From: Planctomycetota bacterium
GTDB lineage: Bacteria; Planctomycetota; Phycisphaerae; Phycisphaerales; SM1A02
Assembly (NCBI GenBank): GCA_024230295.1
Contig: JAAERN010000147.1
Coordinates: 98,080-162,079 of the forward strand
Reading direction: 5' to 3'
DNA length: 64,000 nucleotides
Of the stretch, positions 17,998 to 26,453 are shown one piece after another. Both the position numbers and the translations under genes were made by a program. Numbering within the stretch: position 1 is the first letter of the stretch; each line of letters begins with the position of its first letter. Under the pieces are notes generated by a model. It ran no database searches. It saw nothing but the letters and a program-made list of their open reading frames with translations, and was not told the origin of the DNA.

Positions 17998-18783
17998 ATG
18001 AGACTCCTCGTTGTTGCAATGCAGGTTCCCGATTCTCGCGCTGCCGTACGAGTGCTGGAGGACGGATCGGGCATTGATCCGGTTGGTATGAAGTTCGTTT
18101 GCAGCCCATTCGACGAGTTCGCTGTGGAGCAAGCAGTTCAGATTCGCGAGCGGGACTGGGATGTCGAGGAGATTGTTGTGCTGACCGCGGGCGATGCTTC
18201 CGCCTCGGGAGTACTTCGAACCGCACTGGCGATGGGGGCCGACCGTGGCGTGCATCTGTTGGGCGACTCGCTCCCACTGCATGACGAGATTGCGATGGCC
18301 AGATTGCTAGCGGCGACGGTCAAGCACGCGGGTCTGGAGCCCGACCTCGTGCTGTGTGGAAAGAAGGTCATCGACAACGACTCGGGTGAACTTGGGCCAG
18401 CGCTCGCGGAGTATCTGGGTCTCCCTCACATCGGTGGCATTTGCAGTCTGGAACTCAATGATGAGGCGAGCCGCGCTCGAGTCCACCGCCGAATGGACGG
18501 CGGTGACCTGGTGATGGAAGTTGACCTACCGCTCTTGCTGACATGCGACAAGGGGCTCGTTGATCCTCGCTATCCGGCGCTCCCGATGATCATGAAGGCC
18601 AAGAAGAAGCCTGTTGACGTGGTTGATGCCGCCGACGTGGCGAGCAGTGCTGGTTCCTGCACGCGGTTCGAGCGATTGCAGCCCCCGAACTCGTCCGGTG
18701 TCTGTCAGATGCTTGAGGGTGAGCCCGCCGAAATGGCCCAGGAACTCGTCCGCCTGCTCCACGAAGAAGCCAAGGTGATCTGA
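17998..18783 (+). CDS. etfB: Electron transfer flavoprotein beta subunit
   Basis: A 261-residue EtfB/FixA-family protein. It starts MRLLVVAMQVPDSRAAV and shows GMKFVCSPFDEFAVEQAVQIRER, the alternative of the usual NPFDEYAVEEAL segment, and LVLCGKKVIDNDSGELGPALAEYLGLPHIG, matching the family's GKQAID..G..GP.LA core. EtfB holds AMP or a second FAD and, with EtfA, takes electrons from acyl-CoA dehydrogenases. Downstream genes etfA and the membrane Fe-S oxidoreductase follow with a 3-base gap and a 4-base overlap. In this island the likely donors are glutaryl-CoA dehydrogenase and other acyl-CoA dehydrogenases. The palindrome overlapping the promoter suggests repression. Confidence 0.93.
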   Translation: MRLLVVAMQVPDSRAAVRVLEDGSGIDPVGMKFVCSPFDEFAVEQAVQIRERDWDVEEIVVLTAGDASASGVLRTALAMGADRGVHLLGDSLPLHDEIAMARLLAATVKHAGLEPDLVLCGKKVIDNDSGELGPALAEYLGLPHIGGICSLELNDEASRARVHRRMDGGDLVMEVDLPLLLTCDKGLVDPRYPALPMIMKAKKKPVDVVDAADVASSAGSCTRFERLQPPNSSGVCQMLEGEPAEMAQELVRLLHEEAKVI

Positions 18784-18786
18784 GTT

Positions 18787-19773
18787 ATGTCGAAGAACAC
18801 GCTGGTATTCATAGAACACCGAGACGGAGCCATCACGCCTGCCTCCTTGCGCATGGTTACGGCAGCAAAGTCCGTCACCGATGCCGAAGTGCACGCGGTC
18901 GTCATAGGCCACGGTGTTACGCCGATCGCTGAGCAAGCTGCCGTCATTGGTGTCGACAACGTCCACGTCTTGGATGACGAATCCCTTCAGCAGTACAGCG
19001 TTCTCCCATATACGCGAGCGATGGACGCCGCGATCGAAGCCTCAGCCGCAGCGGTGGTCGTATTGGCCGCGAGCGGCCTGACGCGTGATTTTGCGCCGCG
19101 GCTCGCTGCTCGGCACAACGGACTGATGGCGACCGACTGCACCTCTGTCGAGAGGATTGGAGAGTCAATTCACGTCAGGCGAACGATGTATGCGGCCAAG
19201 TGCGAGGGCGAATTGGAACTGCCTCCGGGCCAACTTCGAATCCTGTCGATCCGTGGCAATGCCTTTCCGCTTCCCACCTGCACGGGCAAGGCACCGATAT
19301 CTTCGGTGGACGCCATCTTGAGTGAGGGTGACAAGCGAGTACAAGTAATCGAGTTTATTGCCGGTGACGAAGGCGAGCAGAACCTTGCCGACGCCGATGT
19401 CATCGTGTCAGGTGGCCGGTCGCTCGAATCCGAGAGCAACTTCTCCATCCTCTATGACCTGGCCCATCGTCTCGGTGGAGCGGTTGCGGCAACGAGAGCA
19501 GCCGTCGATGCTGGTTACCAGCCGCAGTCCCATCAAGTGGGCCTGACTGGAAACGTTGTGGCGCCGCAACTCTATGTTGCGTGTGGAATTGATGGAGCGA
19601 TCCAACATCTCGCAGGTATGCGAGGAAGCAAGGTCGTTGTTGCAATCAACACCAAGGCCGAAGCTCCGATTTTTAATGTCGCAACTTACGGGTGTGTAGC
19701 CGATCTCTTTGAGATGGTCCCACTGATCAACGAGGCATGCCAATCCCTTGACGGGAAGCCGGTCCTGCAGTGA
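18787..19773 (+). CDS. etfA: Electron transfer flavoprotein alpha subunit
   Basis: A 328-residue EtfA/FixB-family protein. The C-terminal FAD domain is diagnostic: DVIVSGGRSLESESNFSIL, then AGYQPQSHQVGLTGNVVAPQLYV with CGIDGAIQHLAGM and VVAINTKAEAPIFNVATYG (the adenine- and isoalloxazine-binding segments). The N-terminal half has the family's alpha/beta fold. It works as a heterodimer with EtfB in the cytoplasm. The stop overlaps the GTG start of the membrane oxidoreductase, implying stoichiometric expression of all three. Confidence 0.94.
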   Translation: MSKNTLVFIEHRDGAITPASLRMVTAAKSVTDAEVHAVVIGHGVTPIAEQAAVIGVDNVHVLDDESLQQYSVLPYTRAMDAAIEASAAAVVVLAASGLTRDFAPRLAARHNGLMATDCTSVERIGESIHVRRTMYAAKCEGELELPPGQLRILSIRGNAFPLPTCTGKAPISSVDAILSEGDKRVQVIEFIAGDEGEQNLADADVIVSGGRSLESESNFSILYDLAHRLGGAVAATRAAVDAGYQPQSHQVGLTGNVVAPQLYVACGIDGAIQHLAGMRGSKVVVAINTKAEAPIFNVATYGCVADLFEMVPLINEACQSLDGKPVLQ

Positions 19774-21776
19774 GTCCGATTTTTACAGCGATTCTCATGC
19801 TCGCAGCAGTGGGGGTATTTGCTGTTTCTGCGTGGCGCCGCTGGCGGCTGCTGGTGATCGGGGCGGGAGGCAAGAAGCCATTCGTATGCGATCGTCTCGG
19901 TGAGCGTGTACGCGGCACGCTTCAGTTGGCATTCGGTCAGAAGAAGCTGACTCGGTACCGACTCGCGGGTCTCGCACACAAGGCGATTTTCTTTGGCTTC
20001 CTTGTTCTTCTTCTTCGATCGCTCATTCTGTTTACCCGCGGATTCCTCGACGATCCAGGATTCGGTTACTGGCTGTTCGACGACGGCACGGTGTTTGGAA
20101 ACATCTACGGTTTGATCAAGGACATCTACGTCGTCCTGGTACTGATTGGCGTGTGTGTGTTCCTATATCTGCGTGTCATTGTCAAACCCAAACGCATGAC
20201 GCTCGGTGTGGAAGGCATCGTCATCCTGCTGATCATTGGCGTGATGATGGTGGCCGATGTGCTATACGACGGTGCCGGAATTGTCCTGTATCAATCCAAT
20301 GGTCCTATGTGGGGTGAACCGCTGGGCGAGCTGCTCTCAGGCGCCATTTGCGGGCTTCCGGAGCCACTCGTCGTGTCCTTGTGGCACGCGGGATTCTGGA
20401 TTCACGTCGTGCTGGTGTTGCTGTTTTTGAATCTGCTTCCATATTCGAAGCACTTTCACATCATCACGGCCGTGCCGAATGTGTTCTTCCGGAATCTGAA
20501 CCCTAGGGGTCGGCTCGCGCCTATCGAAGACATCGAAGGCCGGCTTGAGCGGGAAGAGACGCTTGGTATTCGCAAGATCAGCGAGATACCACCAAAGGGG
20601 CTTCTCGAACTCTACTCATGCACCGAGTGCGGCCGATGCACTGACCAGTGCCCCGCAACCCGCACCGGCAAGATGCTCTCGCCCAAGCAACTCATGATCG
20701 ATCTTCGCAGCCATCTCTACGACAATGCGAGCGCTTTGGTGCATGGAAGCGACGAGGTTGATTTGGTTCCGACGGTGATTGATCCGGAAGTCATCTGGGC
20801 GTGCACGACGTGCGGAGCGTGCGAGCAGGAATGCCCGGTGATGATTCCGCCGGCTGCTCGCATCATTGACATGCGTCGGCATCTGGTGCAGGAATGCGGC
20901 GAGTTTCCGGAGCCGCTGCAAGAGGCGTGTCAGGGCATGGAGATGGTGGGCAGCCCGTACGGTGTCGGTCCCGAGGAACGCATGTCCTGGGCAGACGGCC
21001 TCGACGTGCCGATTCGCGCAGACGTCGGCGAGGTGGATGTGTTGTTCTGGGTCGGGTGCGCACCCGCGACGGATGAGCGGTCCAAGCGTGTGGCCCGTTC
21101 GATGGTTGAACTTCTCAACCATGCAGGTATCAAGTGGGCGGTGCTTGGTCACGAGGAAAGCTGCACGGGCGATGTTGCTCGAAGAATAGGCAACGAGTAC
21201 CTCTTCCAAATGATGGCCGAAGCCAACATCGAGTTGCTCAACGGGTACGGCACCACACGCATTTTGACGATCTGTCCGCACTGCTTCAACACGCTTCAGA
21301 ACGAGTACCCCGACTTTGGCGGGCACTACGAGGTCGTTCACCACACCGAGTTCCTCGCCGATCTCGTATCGCGGGGTGTTTTGAAGCCCGAGACACCGAT
21401 TGATCGCACGGTTGTGTACCACGACTCCTGTTATCTCGGCCGCATCAATGAAATCTACGATCCGCCGCGGACGCTGCTCTCGGCAATTCCGGGCGTCAAC
21501 CTCGTCGAAGCGGAGCAGTCCCGGGACCGCGGCATGTGCTGCGGCGCAGGCGGGGCGCAGATGTTCAAGGAAGACGAGCCTGGCACCGAACGCATCAGCG
21601 AAGCAAGGTTCCAACAGCTCACCACCACTGGCGCCGACACCATCTGCACAGCGTGCCCCTTCTGCATGCGCATGATGACCGACGCGAGCGCCGCCGATTC
21701 CAGTTCCGACGTCGATCAAGTCGACCCCGCCGAAATGCTTCTTGAATCCATCGCTCCGCGGCGAAGCCGCGCCTAG
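19770..21776 (+). CDS. Membrane-bound Fe-S oxidoreductase (HdrD-like, ETF:quinone-type)
   Basis: A 668-residue protein. The N-terminal ~240 residues hold about five membrane helices (for example AIFFGFLVLLLRSLILF, IYVVLVLIGVCVFLYL, GIVILLIIGVMMVADVLY, HVVLVLLFLNLLPY) with histidines that could bind haem b. Two [4Fe-4S] motifs follow, CTECGRCTDQCPA near residue 290 and CTTCGACEQECPV near 350. Then two CCG-type cysteine domains follow (VGCAP/CPHC and CCGAGGAQMF). This layout matches the membrane oxidoreductases found beside etfBA in anaerobes such as Geobacter, thought to pass electrons from ETF to menaquinone. That partner is inferred from the shared operon. It ends in a CTAG that is also the stop of the convergent molybdenum enzyme. 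Confidence 0.88.
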   Translation: MSPIFTAILMLAAVGVFAVSAWRRWRLLVIGAGGKKPFVCDRLGERVRGTLQLAFGQKKLTRYRLAGLAHKAIFFGFLVLLLRSLILFTRGFLDDPGFGYWLFDDGTVFGNIYGLIKDIYVVLVLIGVCVFLYLRVIVKPKRMTLGVEGIVILLIIGVMMVADVLYDGAGIVLYQSNGPMWGEPLGELLSGAICGLPEPLVVSLWHAGFWIHVVLVLLFLNLLPYSKHFHIITAVPNVFFRNLNPRGRLAPIEDIEGRLEREETLGIRKISEIPPKGLLELYSCTECGRCTDQCPATRTGKMLSPKQLMIDLRSHLYDNASALVHGSDEVDLVPTVIDPEVIWACTTCGACEQECPVMIPPAARIIDMRRHLVQECGEFPEPLQEACQGMEMVGSPYGVGPEERMSWADGLDVPIRADVGEVDVLFWVGCAPATDERSKRVARSMVELLNHAGIKWAVLGHEESCTGDVARRIGNEYLFQMMAEANIELLNGYGTTRILTICPHCFNTLQNEYPDFGGHYEVVHHTEFLADLVSRGVLKPETPIDRTVVYHDSCYLGRINEIYDPPRTLLSAIPGVNLVEAEQSRDRGMCCGAGGAQMFKEDEPGTERISEARFQQLTTTGADTICTACPFCMRMMTDASAADSSSDVDQVDPAEMLLESIAPRRSRA

Positions 21777-24661
21777 TTCACTGTGAGCGCCGGCGTCTCG
21801 GCTTTGGCGGCTTCCTTGGCTCGCAACGCTCGGCGGATCTTCTCCGGAGTGATCGGGAGGTCCGTAATCCACACGCCAGTTGCGTTGGCAATGGCGTGGG
21901 CGACGGCCCCGAGGACCGGGAGGGTTGAGCCCTCGCCGATTTCCTTTGCGCCAAACGGGCCGCGGGGCTCGTATGAGTCGACGATGCCGCTGAAGATGTC
22001 CGGAGCGTCCTTGATGGTCATCATCAGGTAGCCATGCAGGTTCGGATTGAGCAGTTTTCCTTGCTCGTCGAACATCACGTCTTCCATGATGGTCTCGCTC
22101 GCGCCCATGATGACGGCGCCCTCGACCTGGCCATGGACCGTCTTCGGGTTGATTGCGCGGCCGCAGTCGTGGTAATCGGTGAACTTATCGATCTTGACCT
22201 TGCCGGTTTCAAGATCAACACTCACTTCACAAACCGCGCTGCCGAAGGAGTAGGCCGGGCTCGTGCCGACCGTGGCGCCCTTGTAGTCGCCGCCGAGACC
22301 GTCCGGCGGGCGGTAACAACCGGTGCCGACGAGCGGGCCGTTTGCGTTGAAGTACTGGCGGGCCACTTCTTCCCAGGCGACGCAGCGATCTGGGTGGTCG
22401 CGGACGAACATCTTGGCGTTTCGAGCTTCGACTTCGTCTTCGCTGCAGTCGAGCAGCGATGCGGCGAATGGCCGCATGGAATCGACGACCGCCTGGCCGG
22501 CACGCGATACCGCGTGGCCGCCCATGAGCGTGATGCGGGATGAATACGCGCCGAGATCAATCGGAGAGATGTCGCTGTCGCCGCTTCGCATGCGAATGCG
22601 GGACGCGGGAATGCCCAGCGACTCAGCGCACATCTGCACGAGCACCGTGTCGCTGCCTTGCCCGATCTCGGCGGCGCCAATCATCAGGACTGCCGCAGTG
22701 CCGTCTTCGGTGATCTTCACAACAGCGTTGGCGTGCGGGAAGATCGACTTTTTCTGGAAGGGCTCACGGCCCTTCTCGTGGGAGAGTTGTACTTGACCGC
22801 GGTAGATGCAGTAACCGGCGCCCGAGACGAATCCGCCGCAGCCGATACCGATGCCCTTGCCGGGGGGAAGCTTGCCGTACTTCTCGGTCCAGTTCGAGCG
22901 CTCTTTGACTTCCCGCAGTGTGGCCCGGTACTCGCAACTGCCGATATCAAGGTCGTTGACGGTGATCGTCTCGGGATCCATCGCGTTCCGTTCGCGAATC
23001 TCAACCGGGTCGATGCCGAGTTCGTCGGCCACCATGCCAAGCAGACACTCGAATGCAAAACGTGGCTGCGGTACGCCGTGCCCACGCATCGCGCCACAGG
23101 CGGGCTTGTTGGTCATCACGCGGTAGCCGTCGTATTGATACGCGGGCAGGTGGTAGAGCGTCGGGATCATGCTGCCCGCGTAGTACGCGGTTGCGACTCC
23201 GAAACTCGAGTAGGCACCGCCGTCGAGATGGATCTCGCTCTTGAAGGCTTTGATCTTGCCGTCGCGGGTGACGCCGAGTTTGAATCGCATGTGCTGCTTG
23301 TGGCGGCCCCGCCCGTACTGGAACATCTCTTCGCGGGTGTAGACCATCTTGACCGGGCGGCCGATCTTCTGCGAGAGCAGGGCTGAGTTGATTTCAAGTG
23401 GTGAGGTCGCGGCCTTGCCGCCGAAGCCACCGCCGACGGTGGGGCGGATGACACGAATTCGGCCAAGTGGAATATTCAGCACGTGCGCCATCATGTACTG
23501 CACGTAGTGAGGAACCTGCGTTGAGGTGTACAGCACGAGCGTGCCGTCCGGGTCCCATGTCGAAATCGACGCGTGTGGCTCCATCGGACACTGGTAAATG
23601 TGATTGCCGGTGAACACTTCCTCGCGGATCAGGTCCGATTCGGCAAAGCCGGTTTCGATGTCTCCGAAGACTTGCTCGACATGCGTATTGATATTGCGTT
23701 CAAAGCGGTCATTGACCAGGGGGGCACCTTCGGCAATGGCCGACATGGGATCAAGCACCGCGGGCAGTTCTTCGTACTCGACTTCGATCAGGGAAACTGC
23801 TTGCTCGGCTGTGCGTTCGTCGATGGCTGCGACCGCAGCGACAGGGTCGCCCACGTGCCGAACCTTCTCCTTGGCAAGCACGTCTTCGTCGTACCGGGCT
23901 GGCGAGACGCCGTGCTTGGTGTCGGTGACGTCCTTGCCCGTCAGCACGGCGAGTACACCCGGAAGTGCTTCGGCTTTGGATGTGTCGATGCGCTTGACGA
24001 GGCCGTGGGCAATGGGCGAACCAAGCAACTTTCCGTAGGCCATATTGGGCAGGAAGAGATCGGCGGTGTACTGCGCGCGGCCGGTGACCTTATCAACGGC
24101 ATCCACTCTGGGAATCGAGACACCGACGGTGTCGTTTTCGGGTGCCTTCTCTGGCACGTTGCCGTCCTGGTGGTCCTGTTTGGCGCAGGTGCCGTCGGCG
24201 TTGTAGTTGCCGCACCGTTTGACCGAACGCATGATGCCGGAGTAGCCGGTGCATCGGCACATGTTGCCCGAGAGTGCTTCCTTGATGTCGTCATCGCTCG
24301 GGTTGGCATCCTGTTCGATCAGCGCAGTCGCCGCGAGGGTCATGCCGGGTGTGCAGAAGCCGCACTGAATGCCGCCCTCTTCAACAAAGGACTGCTGGAG
24401 CGGCGTGAGCGTTCCGTTGCGGGCCAGGCCTTCGATGGTCGTGATCTCGCGTGAACCGACGGTTCCGGCGAGCGTCAGGCATGCATTGACCGGCACGCCG
24501 TCAAGAAGCACGGTGCAAGCGCCGCAATCGCCGACGTCGCATCCGCGTTTGGTGCCCGTCAGTTGGATCTTGTCGCGAAGGACATCGAGCAGTGTGTCGT
24601 GCGGTTCGATTGCAGCCGAGTGCTTCTGGCAATTGATCGTGAATGTACGAGCGATGGTCAT
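21773..24661 (-). CDS. Molybdenum hydroxylase: fused [2Fe-2S] and molybdopterin subunits (4-hydroxybenzoyl-CoA reductase-like or aldehyde oxidase-like)
   Basis: A 962-residue xanthine oxidase-family protein. Residues 1-160 bind two [2Fe-2S] clusters: Cys41, 46, 49 and 61, and Cys100, 103, 135 and 137. A linker rich in charged residues leads to the molybdopterin-cytosine-dinucleotide domains (from about 185), with GGGFGGK near residue 410, AMRGHG near 530, and the catalytic glutamate in GAKEIGEG (about Glu907). The FAD subunit is the adjacent gene. Location in an aromatic-CoA island suggests 4-hydroxybenzoyl-CoA dehydroxylation, but the gamma-alpha fusion and the lack of a [4Fe-4S] loop in the FAD subunit differ from HcrABC. 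An aldehyde or N-heterocycle substrate is equally open. XdhC and a MobA-like protein at 45157-46709 could mature it. Confidence 0.9.
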   Translation of the reverse strand: MTIARTFTINCQKHSAAIEPHDTLLDVLRDKIQLTGTKRGCDVGDCGACTVLLDGVPVNACLTLAGTVGSREITTIEGLARNGTLTPLQQSFVEEGGIQCGFCTPGMTLAATALIEQDANPSDDDIKEALSGNMCRCTGYSGIMRSVKRCGNYNADGTCAKQDHQDGNVPEKAPENDTVGVSIPRVDAVDKVTGRAQYTADLFLPNMAYGKLLGSPIAHGLVKRIDTSKAEALPGVLAVLTGKDVTDTKHGVSPARYDEDVLAKEKVRHVGDPVAAVAAIDERTAEQAVSLIEVEYEELPAVLDPMSAIAEGAPLVNDRFERNINTHVEQVFGDIETGFAESDLIREEVFTGNHIYQCPMEPHASISTWDPDGTLVLYTSTQVPHYVQYMMAHVLNIPLGRIRVIRPTVGGGFGGKAATSPLEINSALLSQKIGRPVKMVYTREEMFQYGRGRHKQHMRFKLGVTRDGKIKAFKSEIHLDGGAYSSFGVATAYYAGSMIPTLYHLPAYQYDGYRVMTNKPACGAMRGHGVPQPRFAFECLLGMVADELGIDPVEIRERNAMDPETITVNDLDIGSCEYRATLREVKERSNWTEKYGKLPPGKGIGIGCGGFVSGAGYCIYRGQVQLSHEKGREPFQKKSIFPHANAVVKITEDGTAAVLMIGAAEIGQGSDTVLVQMCAESLGIPASRIRMRSGDSDISPIDLGAYSSRITLMGGHAVSRAGQAVVDSMRPFAASLLDCSEDEVEARNAKMFVRDHPDRCVAWEEVARQYFNANGPLVGTGCYRPPDGLGGDYKGATVGTSPAYSFGSAVCEVSVDLETGKVKIDKFTDYHDCGRAINPKTVHGQVEGAVIMGASETIMEDVMFDEQGKLLNPNLHGYLMMTIKDAPDIFSGIVDSYEPRGPFGAKEIGEGSTLPVLGAVAHAIANATGVWITDLPITPEKIRRALRAKEAAKAETPALTVN

Positions 24662-25536
24662 GACGTGGCATCCTCGACTCGTTCAGTTGCAAGACGAAGC
24701 GCACGTGCCGTGAGTACGCCTGTCAGTTCTCTGCGAAACTCTGCCGATGCGCGAATGTCGCTGATTGGTTCAGCGGCCTTCATGGTCGCCTCGGCGGCCT
24801 CGGCCCACAGATCCTCACTCGGCGATTCTCCGGCCAGCAGTTTGGCTGCATCGCGGACAAGAAGGGGCGTTGGGGCGACCGCACCGATGGCGACGGCGGC
24901 GTTGTCAATCTGTCCCGAATCGTTCAGTTGAACGAAGGCCGCTGCCGCTGCGACTGCGATGGCATTGCCCTCGCGAAGCGCAAAGCGGACATAGGCGGCA
25001 CCAGAGCGTGGCCCGGACTTCGGCACGTTGATGCTCAAGAGCACTTCGTTGTGTTCGCGGACCGTTGATCGTGGACCGGTAAAGAAGTCTGCAACAGGGA
25101 TCGTTCGCACGCCCGAAGGAGACCAGAGGTCTACGCTCGCGCCAAGGGCCATAAGAATGGGCGGTAAGTCGGCGCACGGCACGGCGCTTGCCAGGTTTCC
25201 ACCTGCAGTTGCCATGTTTCGGATGGCGGGCGCTGCCATGACACAGGTTGCATCTTGAATGGCGGCCCACGGTCCATGCAGATCGGCCTCGTTGAGTTCG
25301 GCGATCGTGACCAGTGATCCGATCGTCAGGCCGGATGCTCCTTGGGAGATGCCACGGGCCTGATCGATCCCAGCGATCGAGATCAGATGATCCGCAGCGG
25401 ATCGTGATGTCTTGAGATCCACAAGCAGATCGGTTCCCCCCGCGAGGAACTCGGCGTGGGGTCCGAAGCGATCCATGAGATCGGCTGCGTCCTCAAGCGT
25501 GTTTGCTTCGTGAAGTTGAACATTCGGGAGATGCAC
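24658..25536 (-). CDS. Molybdenum hydroxylase FAD-binding subunit
   Basis: A 292-residue FAD subunit of a xanthine dehydrogenase-type enzyme. FAD-binding motifs are AEFLAGGTDLLVDLK near residue 30 and ATAGGNLASAVPCADLPP near 110; the CO-dehydrogenase flavoprotein C-terminal domain follows. Translation starts at GTG 25536, seven bases after a GGAGG site. It has only two cysteines, so it cannot hold the additional [4Fe-4S] cluster of 4-hydroxybenzoyl-CoA reductase beta subunits. Its stop overlaps the ATG of the Mo-subunit gene, and it follows the TetR gene by 21 bases, making a regulator-FAD-Mo operon. It passes electrons between the iron-sulfur domain and an external acceptor or donor. Confidence 0.9.
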   Translation of the reverse strand: MHLPNVQLHEANTLEDAADLMDRFGPHAEFLAGGTDLLVDLKTSRSAADHLISIAGIDQARGISQGASGLTIGSLVTIAELNEADLHGPWAAIQDATCVMAAPAIRNMATAGGNLASAVPCADLPPILMALGASVDLWSPSGVRTIPVADFFTGPRSTVREHNEVLLSINVPKSGPRSGAAYVRFALREGNAIAVAAAAAFVQLNDSGQIDNAAVAIGAVAPTPLLVRDAAKLLAGESPSEDLWAEAAEATMKAAEPISDIRASAEFRRELTGVLTARALRLATERVEDATS

Positions 25537-25557
25537 GGGCGAATCCTCCGTGGGTGA

Positions 25558-26223
25558 TCAATGGGCGTGGCTGGCGGCCGGTGCACAGATACCGGCCAAG
25601 AACTGATTCGTGATTTGGGTTGCAATGGCCTTCGGAGACGTCGGCCCAGTCGGATTCCACCAGCGATAGAGCCAGTTGAGAGTTCCAAAGAGTGACATCG
25701 TGGCGACATGGATGTCCAGCGGATACTCCGGCGGATTCTCTTTGATGATCATCGCGATGATCTCGCGAGTGAGGGTGTAGTAGGCGAGGCGAATCTCGCG
25801 GGCTTGCTCGTACGTTTCACCCTCAAGCGAATCAAGTTCGTGCGAGCATACTTTGAGTTCCGCCATGTGCTCGGCGAAGTACGTGATGTGGGCGCGGATC
25901 ATGGTGCAGAGCCGATCTCGGGGCTCTTCGACACCGACCAGTCGTTCCTGCAAACTCGCGAGAAGCGAACTGAATACGCGGAACTGCATGACAAAGAGCA
26001 GCTGCTCCTTGCGGTCGAAGTAGTGGTACAGGCCCGCCAGACTCATGTCGGCTGCCTTGGCGATCGCCCGCATTGAGGCCTTCTCGTACCCGTGCTGGGC
26101 GAAAACGAGCGTGGCCGAGCGGAGGATGTGGTCCCTCCGCGTCTCGTAAGTGTCGCTGGAGGCGTCAGTTGGAGCCTCGGGCAGCGGGACGTCGAACATT
26201 TGATCGGCTCTTTGTGAGTCCAT
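25558..26223 (-). CDS. TetR-family transcriptional regulator
   Basis: A 221-residue regulator. ATG 26223 is preceded by GGAGA at a 4-5 base distance; an in-frame start at 26265 would add 14 residues. The DNA-binding domain covers about residues 25-75: RRDHILRSATLVFAQHGYEKASMRAIAKAADMSLAGLYHYFDRKEQL, with the helix-turn-helix around MRAIAKAADMSLAGLYHYF. The C-terminal TetR ligand domain is typical of the FadR/AcrR group that senses acyl-CoA esters. It is divergently transcribed from bamA, with three palindromic or repeat elements in between, so it probably controls its own operon and the benzoyl-CoA operon. An aromatic or alicyclic CoA thioester as ligand is inference. Confidence 0.9.
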   Translation of the reverse strand: MDSQRADQMFDVPLPEAPTDASSDTYETRRDHILRSATLVFAQHGYEKASMRAIAKAADMSLAGLYHYFDRKEQLLFVMQFRVFSSLLASLQERLVGVEEPRDRLCTMIRAHITYFAEHMAELKVCSHELDSLEGETYEQAREIRLAYYTLTREIIAMIIKENPPEYPLDIHVATMSLFGTLNWLYRWWNPTGPTSPKAIATQITNQFLAGICAPAASHAH

Positions 26224-26305
26224 GGGGGTCTCCAGAGGGTCCAGATCGCGGCAGAGCGGCGGCATCCGACATCATCCACCGTGGACCCCCCATCCGTCAA
26301 GGCCT

Positions 26306-26321
26306 TTTTTGATATCAAAAA
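26306..26321. promoter_or_regulatory. 16-bp palindrome, candidate operator between TetR gene and bamA
   Basis: TTTTTGATATCAAAAA is a perfect palindrome directly upstream of the -35 box of the bamA promoter. It shares the central TGATATCA with the palindrome in front of etfB. Confidence 0.5.
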
Positions 26322-26326
26322 GAGGG

Positions 26327-26356
26327 TTGACACACCAGTGGCCTGCACATCATAAT
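26327..26356 (+). promoter_or_regulatory. Predicted sigma-70-type promoter of the benzoyl-CoA operon
   Basis: TTGACA (26327-26332) is followed after 18 bases by CATAAT (26351-26356). It would start transcription near 26363 and produce a ~90-base leader before bamA. Confidence 0.5.
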
Positions 26357-26388
26357 CAGGATCAGCAGATCATCAGGTCTGTTTATAT

Positions 26389-26406
26389 CGAACGAACGTT
26401 CGAACG
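26389..26406. promoter_or_regulatory. Candidate TetR operator downstream of the bamA promoter
   Basis: CGAACGAACGTTCGAACG contains two overlapping 10-bp palindromes (CGAACGTTCG and CGTTCGAACG). Sites of the AACGN(n)CGTT kind are typical of TetR regulators of acyl-CoA metabolism. It lies about 25 bases into the predicted transcript, where binding would block initiation or elongation. Confidence 0.55.
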
Positions 26407-26453
26407 GGATTTGCGGCGTTACCGCCCCGTTCCTAGCCTTGGAGTTCACCCAG

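Noticed and set aside
20616..21872. Long minus-strand open frame (418 codons) opposite the membrane Fe-S oxidoreductase
   Set aside because: It is the mirror of a gene with clear Fe-S motifs; the translation has no domain pattern and no ribosome site.
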